Below are positions 43,863 through 51,718 of a DNA stretch of 64,000 nucleotides, piece by piece. The translations under genes and the position numbers were made by a program. The DNA lies in NCBI GenBank assembly GCA_945833885.1, contig CAMAFY010000001.1, forward strand, positions 186,001 through 250,000. The letters are read 5' to 3'. Under the pieces are notes generated by a model, which was given only the letters and a program-made list of their open reading frames with translations, had not been told where the DNA came from and ran no database searches. Source of the stretch: an uncultured Bacteroidales bacterium. GTDB taxonomy: Bacteria > Bacteroidota > Bacteroidia > Bacteroidales > Bacteroidaceae. How positions within the stretch are numbered: position 1 is the stretch's first letter; each line of letters starts with the position of its first letter.

Positions 43863-45047
43863 TTACCGTCTGCCGCCACCGCGACTGCCGCCTCCAGAGA
43901 AGCCACCACCGCCTCCACGGCTGCCGCTACTGCTGGAACTTCCGGAGAAACTGCGACCGCTGCTGAACGAGCGACCGGAACTGGAGTTGGAACTTCCTGA
44001 GTTATAACTGGAATTTGAACGGGAGTTTGAACGGCCAGAGTTGAAGGATGATGAGGAGGATGACGAACGTTCACGGACACTTGTCGCACTGTTCATATTT
44101 TGTCCAGCACGTGTTGGAGCGTCATTGTTCCGAATGTATCCTGCGCCATTGCCAGTAGTACGACTGCTTGAACCGCTGTAACGCGAGCCTAAAGAGCCTG
44201 TATTGCGTCCGCTACTGAACGAACGTCCGGCAGTTCCGCTGACACGTCCATTGCTGGTGCGGGTTGTGCGTGTGCCGATGGTCTGGCGTCCAGCCACAGA
44301 AGATCCGCCACGCGAGAAATTATGTCCGGACAATCTGCCGTTGCTACGCCCAGAAGCAAAGCCCGGATGCCCTGCATGTCCCCAATCAGGTCCGTGACCC
44401 GGGTGCCATCCTGGGTGACATCCATGTCCCCATGCGGGATACCAGCCGCAGCCCCATCCCCAACAATAGTCGTACCATCCCCAATGATGGTGCCAAGGAG
44501 TTCCCCACCATGAACCAAAGTACCAAGGATCATAATAGAAAGGACTGAAAGTCCAACTGTTATACCAGAACGATGAACCGTAAAATCCGTCAAAGAACCA
44601 GGGATCATAGAATGCCAGGTCATAGATGTAGTCTGCATAGTAGGGCGAAGCATAGATGACTCCGCGCGGAGAACGGAAGCGCACCAGTCGGGCTGTGGGA
44701 CTATATTCCTCTTCTTCCACGGTAACGCTATATGCAGTACTGTCTACAGCAATGGTATCCATGGGAGTGGTGTCCACCAACAGTCCATTACCACGACGAT
44801 TGTATGCGTCAACGTCCATGGCGCGACCTGTGGTTTCATCGGCCCAATTCTCATAATATTCTTCAGAAACATTGTCGTTGATGGGAGTATAGGTTGATTC
44901 TGTGAGTGCACGTGCGGTGGCTTCACGCTCAGCCTGGCGCTCCTTGAGAATCGCTTTCTTTGTAGGAACAAAGTAAACATCGTCCTGTGCGTATGCGCCA
45001 ACGGAGGATAAACCGAGGGCAAGGAGAACAAAGAGTACCTTTTTCAT
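43863..45047 (-). CDS. Secreted aromatic- and Ser/Gly/Arg-rich low-complexity protein
   Basis: The 394-residue protein has a signal peptide (MKKVLFVLLALGLSSVGAYAQ) and a charged region to about 120. A stretch extremely rich in Trp, Tyr, Phe and His follows at about 130-230 (DPWFFDGFYGSSFWYNSW; WHHHWGWYDYCWGWGCGW). The C-terminal 160 residues are Ser, Gly, Arg and Asn repeats (SGSSSSSGSRGGGGGF). No enzyme motif is visible. I recognise it only as a type of Bacteroidales envelope protein of unknown function. A single TATTTTTG box lies 70 bp upstream. The low-complexity tail may be prone to length change. Confidence 0.75.
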   Translation of the reverse strand: MKKVLFVLLALGLSSVGAYAQDDVYFVPTKKAILKERQAEREATARALTESTYTPINDNVSEEYYENWADETTGRAMDVDAYNRRGNGLLVDTTPMDTIAVDSTAYSVTVEEEEYSPTARLVRFRSPRGVIYASPYYADYIYDLAFYDPWFFDGFYGSSFWYNSWTFSPFYYDPWYFGSWWGTPWHHHWGWYDYCWGWGCGWYPAWGHGCHPGWHPGHGPDWGHAGHPGFASGRSNGRLSGHNFSRGGSSVAGRQTIGTRTTRTSNGRVSGTAGRSFSSGRNTGSLGSRYSGSSSRTTGNGAGYIRNNDAPTRAGQNMNSATSVRERSSSSSSSFNSGRSNSRSNSSYNSGSSNSSSGRSFSSGRSFSGSSSSSGSRGGGGGFSGGGSRGGGRR

Positions 45048-45116
45048 GACTATATATTATTAAATAGTGGTGTAATTAACGGATATGTCAGTCCGTTCTC
45101 GTTGTATTTGATGATG

Positions 45117-45124
45117 CAAAAATA
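45117..45124 (-). promoter_or_regulatory. Probable -7 box of the aromatic/Ser-Gly protein gene
   Basis: The minus strand reads TATTTTTG, 70 bp before the start codon at 45047. No good TTTG is found at the right distance upstream. Confidence 0.45.
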
Positions 45125-45606
45125 CTAATTTTTCCTTAAAGTAGATGTTAACTCCAATGTTTTGTGACGAAATCGTGGGCATTTTAACAAAAAATAGGGA
45201 TTTCCGAATGTTAATCTTGTTGAATTATGATTTTGTCGCAAAACTCTTTCCGCTTCAAACGTTTTTCTTTTCGTGTTTAGACCTTCGGTATATACATCGT
45301 ATAAATGCATTAAAAATACCGGATTCATCGTTGTTTTGCAAAGAAAATCTAAGGGGATAAGATGATGACACACACATGTTCTGATAAAGAAGCATGTACT
45401 CAAAAAAATAAGACTTTGCATAAAGAGAATCGATTTATTTCATGGTTTATGCTCGAAACTTCGTTTCTTGCGAGGCTGTCATTCCGTCTATTTCCACCCT
45501 GATCATTGTAATCATATCCGTTTTCACAGAATCAAATATAGGCAATAACTGCTGTTATGAACCGTTTTTCAAAAACTTCAAAGAGAGAATACCGCATAAC
45601 ACGAAA

Positions 45607-45716
45607 AGACTTTTGGAAACGGGTTGGCAAACATCCGAACTTTCGTACCAAAAGTGCCGTACTTTTCGGTGTAAAGTTCCGCATTTTTCATGCCAAAGTT
45701 CCGTACATTTTTTGGA
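45607..45716. repeat. Cluster E of the 22-bp tandem repeat family (four clear units plus a degenerate one)
   Basis: Units start at 45629, 45651, 45673 and 45695. Their cores are AAACATCCGAACTTT, AAAGTGCCGTACTTT, AAAGTTCCGCATTTT and AAAGTTCCGTACATT. A degenerate unit, AGACTTTTGGAAACG, at 45607 keeps the register. The cluster sits 24 bp from the DUF6377 terminator. Confidence 0.9.
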
Positions 45717-45739
45717 ATCGGCGAAAGTAAAATAAGAAA

Positions 45740-45772
45740 ATCCCGCCTTCACAGTATTTCGGAAGGCGGGAT
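45740..45772 (-). terminator. Terminator of the DUF6377 gene operon
   Basis: ATCCCGCCTTC (45740-45750) and GAAGGCGGGAT (45762-45772) form a perfect 11-bp stem. On the minus strand it is followed by TTTCTTATTTT. It lies 58 bp after the DUF6377 stop. Confidence 0.88.
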
Positions 45773-45830
45773 AATTTTGCTTTGTCAGCACGAATCTCAA
45801 TGTAAACAAACAATAATAGTGGTAGATGAA

Positions 45831-47453
45831 TCAGCATTCCATCACCATTTTCTCAAAATCCTCTTTGGAGAACTTGCTCTTATTACGTAGTCTTGAACGG
45901 TAACTATAAATGGTGGGAAGGGAATAGTTGAGGAAGTGTGCAATGCGGTTTGAATCGGTAATGCCGAGACGGATGAGGGCAAAGATGCGCAGTTCGGTGT
46001 TGAGAAGTTCGTCGCGTTTGGTGATAATTTGAGCCTCTGGGACGAGCAGGGCGTTGAAGTTCGTGACAAAGTCAGGAAAAAGTGTCAGAAACGCCTCGTC
46101 GAAATCAGTATAGAACAGTGTTTCTTCGTCGGAAAACGTGGAGTCGGATTTAAGTTGGTTGAGCAATTCGCTCTGTTGATTGTTCTTTAGCATCTTCAAA
46201 ATGCGCTTTCTGTTCTTCTCCATACTGTCGATGTAGGAACGACAACGCTCGAGATAACGTGCAATGTACGTGTTTTTTACATGATTTGCTTGTTGAAGGG
46301 CTTTGTTTGCCGAAGAAAGCGCTTCATTAACATTGCGTTGTGCTGCAATGGCAGAGTCGAGTTGGACGTGCATCTCCGCTAATTGCCGGTTCTTCCGCCG
46401 CGACATCATGAGCATCACTCCCAGCACGATGAGGAAAACAGCAATAACACTGATGGCGACAATGGCAAAAAGGAAGCGGTCGTGGACGCGGTTTTTATGA
46501 TTTTGCTCGATGATGGGGAAAATTTTAGAGGCTTCTAAGGTGCGAAGTCGCGCTTTACAGTATACAGCGTCCGACATCGTACAGACAAGATACTCATACG
46601 CACGGTCTTCTTGTCCGACTTTTGAAAGAAGGATGGCCAATTTTGGAAGGGCACTATATTCGGTCACGCCCCGCTTGAAATCGTTGATAGCGGTCATGGA
46701 AAGATAGCGTATTTCCTCAGAAGTGTTCTGTTCCGCGTGAGCAATTCCGCTCATGATGACATAAATATACGCGCGTTGCAGTTCATCAGCCTTGGGAATA
46801 CTTTGTACGCAGAGCGTCTTAGCCATAGCGACATCGCCGATAGTCAGCGCACGGTCTGCCTCTACAATGTTACGGTTAATGCTGGGTTGTTGGATGGCAA
46901 GTATGCTGTCGCGGCACAGTTGTGTGAGGTCTCGATAATGGATTTTTTTGTCATACACCTCACCATAGTCGGACATCCAGCCATAAAGTTTTCTGCAAAC
47001 CTGATAATAAAACAGGCGTATGCTATCGTTATACTGTTGGATGTCAATTTCTTGTATTGTATTTTGCGCGCTGGTATACAGTCCCATGACGCCATAAATC
47101 TCCGCTCTTCCGATGAGAACATGGGTTTTAAGGTTGTCGTCAGTGTCGAAAATCGGAAGATTCTCAATCTTTGCGAGATATACCATAGCACTATCTGTCT
47201 GGATGTTCGAATAGGCATGGTAAATGTTCAGATAAGTTTGGGCACGGGCTTCTGCGGTCTGTTGCATGGCACTTCGTTTCATGCTGTCAATTACAGCGAT
47301 GTAACGGTCGCGATAGTCCATTTTCTGTGCTATCAGTTTATCGAGTTGTGCAAGCAGTTCTTCCTGACTAAGGTCCTCAAGACGTTGAGCCTGCAGTGAA
47401 CATTGAGCAAACATCAGCAACAAAAGGCAAATGTATTTCAGGGTGTTTGTCAT
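45831..47453 (-). CDS. DUF6377-type membrane regulator with C-terminal helix-turn-helix
   Basis: The 540-residue protein has a signal peptide (MTNTLKYICLLLLMFAQCSLQAQ) and a helical TPR-like periplasmic region to about 325. One membrane helix follows at about 332-352 (FLFAIVAISVIAVFLIVLGVML), then a coiled-coil stretch and a C-terminal domain with LGITDSNRIAHFLNYSLPTIYSYRSRLRNKS, a LuxR-like HTH. A periplasmic sensor joined to a cytoplasmic HTH lets one protein sense and regulate. The inducer and target genes are unknown. It is the last gene of a run with lytic transglycosylase, cyclo-ligase and S41 protease. Confidence 0.85.
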   Translation of the reverse strand: MTNTLKYICLLLLMFAQCSLQAQRLEDLSQEELLAQLDKLIAQKMDYRDRYIAVIDSMKRSAMQQTAEARAQTYLNIYHAYSNIQTDSAMVYLAKIENLPIFDTDDNLKTHVLIGRAEIYGVMGLYTSAQNTIQEIDIQQYNDSIRLFYYQVCRKLYGWMSDYGEVYDKKIHYRDLTQLCRDSILAIQQPSINRNIVEADRALTIGDVAMAKTLCVQSIPKADELQRAYIYVIMSGIAHAEQNTSEEIRYLSMTAINDFKRGVTEYSALPKLAILLSKVGQEDRAYEYLVCTMSDAVYCKARLRTLEASKIFPIIEQNHKNRVHDRFLFAIVAISVIAVFLIVLGVMLMMSRRKNRQLAEMHVQLDSAIAAQRNVNEALSSANKALQQANHVKNTYIARYLERCRSYIDSMEKNRKRILKMLKNNQQSELLNQLKSDSTFSDEETLFYTDFDEAFLTLFPDFVTNFNALLVPEAQIITKRDELLNTELRIFALIRLGITDSNRIAHFLNYSLPTIYSYRSRLRNKSKFSKEDFEKMVMEC

Positions 47454-47524
47454 GGGGAAGATTTATGGATTCTGTTGAAAATGCCGGAAAGACGGAACTT
47501 CCTTAGTATATCATCCGTTTTACG

Positions 47525-48799
47525 TTACTCTGCCGCCGAGGCAGCCTGTAGTTCTTCAGGGGATAGAATACGCACATCAGTGGTAAAACGGTTACGGGGC
47601 TTCGTGGTGGCGGAATGGTGATTTTCAGAAGTTTGTGCCTGATTGACGTGTGCTGCTTCAGGTGGAAGTACGGGCGCATGGGTGATGGCTACGCGTCCGC
47701 CATAGTCACGCCATCGTTGAAGAATACTTTGAACATAGTTCACCGTCTCACTTCCTATCATGTATCCGTGTTTTACCACGGGATCTGTATAGAATTTCTT
47801 TTGCTGAAGCGCCAGGACATAAGGCGCAACCTCATCCCAACGTTGGGGGTTATGGCCATATTTCTTTGCCAATGCCATGGCATCACGTATGTGAAAACTG
47901 CCGCCATTATAACTGGCAAGGACGAATTTTATGCGTTCTTCTGGCTGACGGATGTCGCTGAATATACGAGTAAGACGGGCTATGTAACGTGCTCCAGCGT
48001 CAACATTCCGCTCCGGAAGGAAAACTTCTTCAGGAGAAAGTCCGAGTTCGCGGGCCGTGGAAGGCATGAGTTGCATGAGTCCTTGTGCACCTACATAAGA
48101 ACGGGCATTGGGATCGAAGGCGCTTTCCTGGTAACATTGGGCAGCGATGAGGCGCCAATCCCAACCGGTAATTCCCTGTGCAGCCTTAAAAAGATTGTCG
48201 TAGACAGAGATGACTCCCCGTTCCGGACTAAGAAAAACAGCGCGAGCCCTCCGGGTAACATGGCGACTTTGAGCAAGACGTTGCGTTTCGTTCTTCTTGA
48301 TTTTTTCAAGAAGTCCCTTGTGATACCATGACTTTAAGGCTTCGGCAAGTTCGGGGGCATCGTTGCGAACACCCCATGAACCCTGCTCATTGTATCCGGT
48401 TGCGATAAGATTGTGCGCCTTCAGCGTAGCGGATGATATGGGATATGCGATAAGGTCTGCACTGCCGTTTTCCAGCATTTCCAAAAGATTGGCGCTGTCT
48501 TTCGCCAATTCAATGCGGACAACCAGTCCCTGTCCCGAAGCAAAGTCCTCGGCAAGGGCATACTGAAGTCCCATGCCGATGCCATGATAATCGTAGTATG
48601 TTTCCGGTCCGGACAGAGTGGCAACAATGAGTTCGCCGCCTCTGCGAATCTGTTCCAAGTCATAATGTTCGCTGTCTCCCACACTTTTCTTCTCAAACAC
48701 CGAAGCCATTGACGATGTTTTTTCCTCCTGTCGGGAACGGCATGAGGAAAAAAGAAGCAGAGTGATAAAAAAGAAAAATAACAGAGATACGAATCGCAT
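47525..48799 (-). CDS. MltF-type membrane-bound lytic transglycosylase (lipoprotein)
   Basis: The N-terminal half (about 35-260) is a periplasmic solute-binding-like domain (GGELIVATLSGPETYYDYHGIGMGLQYALAEDF). The C-terminal half is an SLT lysozyme-like domain with the catalytic glutamate in QCYQESAFDPNARS, followed by GAQGLMQLMPSTARELG. This fusion is the MltF pattern; the enzyme cleaves peptidoglycan to 1,6-anhydromuropeptides. The start at the ATG of MRFVSLLFFFFITLLLFSSC, at 48799, puts a lipobox cysteine (FSSC) right after the hydrophobic stretch. The protein ends in a Pro/Ala/Glu-rich tail. Confidence 0.88.
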   Translation of the reverse strand: MRFVSLLFFFFITLLLFSSCRSRQEEKTSSMASVFEKKSVGDSEHYDLEQIRRGGELIVATLSGPETYYDYHGIGMGLQYALAEDFASGQGLVVRIELAKDSANLLEMLENGSADLIAYPISSATLKAHNLIATGYNEQGSWGVRNDAPELAEALKSWYHKGLLEKIKKNETQRLAQSRHVTRRARAVFLSPERGVISVYDNLFKAAQGITGWDWRLIAAQCYQESAFDPNARSYVGAQGLMQLMPSTARELGLSPEEVFLPERNVDAGARYIARLTRIFSDIRQPEERIKFVLASYNGGSFHIRDAMALAKKYGHNPQRWDEVAPYVLALQQKKFYTDPVVKHGYMIGSETVNYVQSILQRWRDYGGRVAITHAPVLPPEAAHVNQAQTSENHHSATTKPRNRFTTDVRILSPEELQAASAAE

Positions 48800-48889
48800 G
48801 GGCGAGATGACAGAAAACAAAATGAAAAAGCCATGTCAAAAAAATGACAATGACCAAAAGGAAATAAAGAAAAGTGGGATGATTGGTGT

Positions 48890-49453
48890 TTAACAGATGA
48901 GAATCCGATTCATGGCAATGTCGTGTTTTTCAGTAGGAATGTCATCCATTACCTGAAAATCATAGCAGATTCCCCATTTGGGAGTTATTGAAAATACAGG
49001 GTTTTGCAGGAATCTGTCATAATAACCTTTACCACGCCCAAGACGGTTTCCGTGCCTGTCGAAAGCCATGCCGGGGATGAGCAGCAAATCGATGGCGGAA
49101 TAATCGGAAAAAATCGGTCCGACTGGTTCCGGGATATGGAAAGCGCCCTCTGAAAGATCGTGCGGACCTGTATATAGTCGGAGTTCCATATTATCTGGTC
49201 CCGTAACTTTGGGGAGGATAAACCTATGTTTTTGGCATTCATCCCGGAGAAAATCGAGCGTTGGAACCTCATCTGGCAGGGAAGCGTAGAACATAATGTT
49301 AGAAGCATCGTGGTATTCCGCTTCTGCAAACAAGAGTTCGCGCAAACGTTCTGCAGCCATTTGCCTTCGCTTTGCAACAATTTGCACCTTTTGTTTGCGG
49401 ATGAAACTTCTGAGAATGTTTTTTTCCATCGTCTCTTTCAAGGTGTTTGACAT
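48890..49453 (-). CDS. 5-formyltetrahydrofolate cyclo-ligase
   Basis: This enzyme uses ATP to turn 5-formyl-THF into 5,10-methenyl-THF. The 187-residue product contains the family segments SLPDEVPTLDFLRDE, LLLIPGMAFDRHGNRLGRGKGYYDRFL (substrate and metal region) and a C-terminal HDIAMNRILI. The alternative start at 49429 (MEKNILRSFIRK) is equally reasonable and fits the family better. The gene sits between S41 protease and MltF, with about 50 and 90 bp gaps, so it is in the operon by position and not by function. Confidence 0.92.
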   Translation of the reverse strand: MSNTLKETMEKNILRSFIRKQKVQIVAKRRQMAAERLRELLFAEAEYHDASNIMFYASLPDEVPTLDFLRDECQKHRFILPKVTGPDNMELRLYTGPHDLSEGAFHIPEPVGPIFSDYSAIDLLLIPGMAFDRHGNRLGRGKGYYDRFLQNPVFSITPKWGICYDFQVMDDIPTEKHDIAMNRILIC

Positions 49454-49504
49454 TAAAAAGGGTGGGGGATTGCCATCAAAATAGCAGATGACAACCCCTG
49501 TCCT

Positions 49505-51127
49505 TTACTCTGTCATTTGTGGAAATGCCTGGTCATTTTCAATGATTTCGCATGCCTTGTTAACGGCAGGGTCTGAGAGATTGTTGAACTTTACCACCTC
49601 TCTTATATCAAGGAGATCGCCAATAATATAACTCGTTATGAAGTTGTAGAGAAGCGAATGTGAGGTACGGATCATCAGATTCCTACGTTTAATACCGTTC
49701 TTTTCAGCATAACGTACAAAGTTTTCAACAATGTTCTTCTTCTTCAAGTGTTGTGAAACCTCTGAGTAAGTGGTGAATTCCGATAGTGTTTTGCGCTCTG
49801 AATCGACATAACGATAGGCGAAGTCTGACATAATGTTCGACATGATGACCTGCTTGAAATAGGAGGTGTAGCCCAAAGTGTCGCGACTTACAAACACATC
49901 AGGTATGATTCCACCACCGCCATATACAATACGTCCGATGCGTGTATGGAACTTTTCGCCAGAGGTTTTTATGCTGTCAGGATTGAAATATTCTCCATCT
50001 TCCGCTCGTTTGAGCAAATCATTGTCATACTCCTCCTCGTCTCCTGGCGTATAAGGTTTCTGTACGCAGCGTCCGGATGGCGTATAATATCTTGCACGTG
50101 TCAAGCGTACCATGCTGCCATCGCGGAACTGTATAGGAATTTGTACAAGTCCCTTACCAAAGGTACGGCGGCCAATGATGGTGGCACGGTCATTGTCTTG
50201 CATGGCACCTGCAAAGATTTCACTTGCTGATGCGCTTGTTTCATCAACAAGTACCACAAGTGGCATCTGTTGGAAACTGCCTCTGCCGTCGCTTTTATAG
50301 TCCTCACGAGGAAATCTGCGGCCTTCGGTATAGACAATGAGGCTGTTTTTGGGAAGAAATTCATTGGCAATTTTTACTGCAGCATCGAGATATCCGCCAA
50401 GATTGCCGCGAAGGTCAATAATAATACCCTCAGGTTGTGACGTACCGATTTGTGCCATGGCTCCAAGGAATTCGGAATATGTGGCATCTCCCCAAGTGTT
50501 TATACGGACATATCCCACATTATCGCTGAGCATATAACTGGCATCAATGCTTTTTACAGGGACATTTCCGCGCTGAATTTTGAATTGTAACGGCTTTTTC
50601 TGCCCTTGTCGTACTATTTTTAGTGTGACTTCGCTGTCAGCAGGTCCTTTAAGATGTTTCTTCGCTTCCTCTTCATTGATATCCTTTCCAACGAAGTCCT
50701 TGCCGTCGACAGCCACAATGCGGTCACCGGCTTTCAGCCCCACTCGTTCCGAAGGGCCGCCATCAATCACCTTAACAATACGTACGGTATCGTCAAGGAT
50801 GTAGAATTGTACGCCAATTCCCGAAAAACTTCCCTTCAAAGCCTGCATCTCAGACTCTACATCAGCGGCATTTGTATAAGTCGAATGAGGGTCAAGTTCG
50901 CGTAGAATAAGGGGTAAAGAACGCTCAACAAGGTCGCTCATATTTACTGTATCAACGTACTGGTCGTCAATAATATGCAGCAAATTACTTAACTTGTTGC
51001 TTGATGTATTGATAAGGTTTATCCGACGTCCAGCAAAGTGGTTGGCGTAGAAATTGCCAACAAACATTCCCACCACAACGGCAAGTGCAATATAAATGGG
51101 TAAGAATCGGGTTGTATATCGTTTCAT
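49505..51127 (-). CDS. S41-family C-terminal processing peptidase
   Basis: The 540-residue protein has an N-terminal membrane anchor (about residues 8-28). A PDZ domain follows at about 85-170 (FSGIGVQFYILDDTVRIVKVIDGGPSERVGLKAGDRIVAVDGKDF), then the S41 catalytic domain. The serine-lysine dyad fits S300 (TSASASEIF) and K325 (FGKGLVQ). It also has DLRGNLGGYLDAAVKIANEFL. Tail-specific proteases of this type trim or degrade periplasmic proteins. The gene begins 58 bp after dCMP deaminase and ends 52 bp before the cyclo-ligase. Confidence 0.94.
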   Translation of the reverse strand: MKRYTTRFLPIYIALAVVVGMFVGNFYANHFAGRRINLINTSSNKLSNLLHIIDDQYVDTVNMSDLVERSLPLILRELDPHSTYTNAADVESEMQALKGSFSGIGVQFYILDDTVRIVKVIDGGPSERVGLKAGDRIVAVDGKDFVGKDINEEEAKKHLKGPADSEVTLKIVRQGQKKPLQFKIQRGNVPVKSIDASYMLSDNVGYVRINTWGDATYSEFLGAMAQIGTSQPEGIIIDLRGNLGGYLDAAVKIANEFLPKNSLIVYTEGRRFPREDYKSDGRGSFQQMPLVVLVDETSASASEIFAGAMQDNDRATIIGRRTFGKGLVQIPIQFRDGSMVRLTRARYYTPSGRCVQKPYTPGDEEEYDNDLLKRAEDGEYFNPDSIKTSGEKFHTRIGRIVYGGGGIIPDVFVSRDTLGYTSYFKQVIMSNIMSDFAYRYVDSERKTLSEFTTYSEVSQHLKKKNIVENFVRYAEKNGIKRRNLMIRTSHSLLYNFITSYIIGDLLDIREVVKFNNLSDPAVNKACEIIENDQAFPQMTE

Positions 51128-51184
51128 ACGTTGGAGCGAATAGGGCAGAAGTAGAGAAACTATGATAGTGACTTCTGCTGATTA

Positions 51185-51616
51185 TTATTTGGATTCAGAT
51201 TCATTTTCAGGCATATATACGATGTCTATGCCTGCTCGCTTGAGGAGTTGCAAACCATCATGCAAACGATATTCCCGTGCATACACAACACGGCGTATAC
51301 CGGCTTGGATGATGAGTTTGGAACATTCAATACAAGGTTCGTCTGTGACATAGAGTGTGGCGCCATCCGAATTGTTGTTGCTGCGGGCAATCTTTGTGAT
51401 AGCATTGGCCTCGGCATGGAGAACATAGGGTTTGGTAACATCGTTTTCTTCACAGATGTTTTCAAATCCGGAAGGCGTTCCGTTGTATCCGTCACTGATA
51501 ATCATATTGTTCTTAACTATCAGTGCGCCAACTTGACGACGTTTGCAGTAGGAGTTTTCTGCCCAAATGGTAGCCATTCTAAGGTATCTTCTGTCGAGAA
51601 TTGAGGAGTCGTGCAT
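51185..51616 (-). CDS. Deoxycytidylate deaminase
   Basis: The enzyme deaminates dCMP to dUMP for dTMP synthesis. The zinc-binding motifs are the HAE of VLHAEANAI and the PCIEC of VTDEPCIECSKLI. Other family marks are RQVGALIVKNNMIISDGYNGTPSG and the catalytic glutamate in HAE. The ORF track starts at 51649; the ATG at 51616 (MHDSSILDRRYLRMATIWAENSYC) is a better start and gives 143 residues. The gene is close to the M3 peptidase upstream and ctp-type protease downstream. Confidence 0.92.
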   Translation of the reverse strand: MHDSSILDRRYLRMATIWAENSYCKRRQVGALIVKNNMIISDGYNGTPSGFENICEENDVTKPYVLHAEANAITKIARSNNNSDGATLYVTDEPCIECSKLIIQAGIRRVVYAREYRLHDGLQLLKRAGIDIVYMPENESESK

Positions 51617-51718
51617 GTGAAAAATAATATAAATCCACAATAAAAACACTTGTTAAACACGAGACATGTCAGCCTGATGCTTCTTATGTGTGGTGTGTAT
51701 GTCCTTTGTATTATCCGA

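Larger units (their letters stand above)
45048..45830. other. 783-bp gap with repeat cluster E and a terminator
   Basis: Apart from the promoter box, cluster E and the DUF6377 terminator, I find no gene. The ORFs 45125-45421 and 45442-45735 run across AT-rich or repeat sequence and are not supported. Confidence 0.6.
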
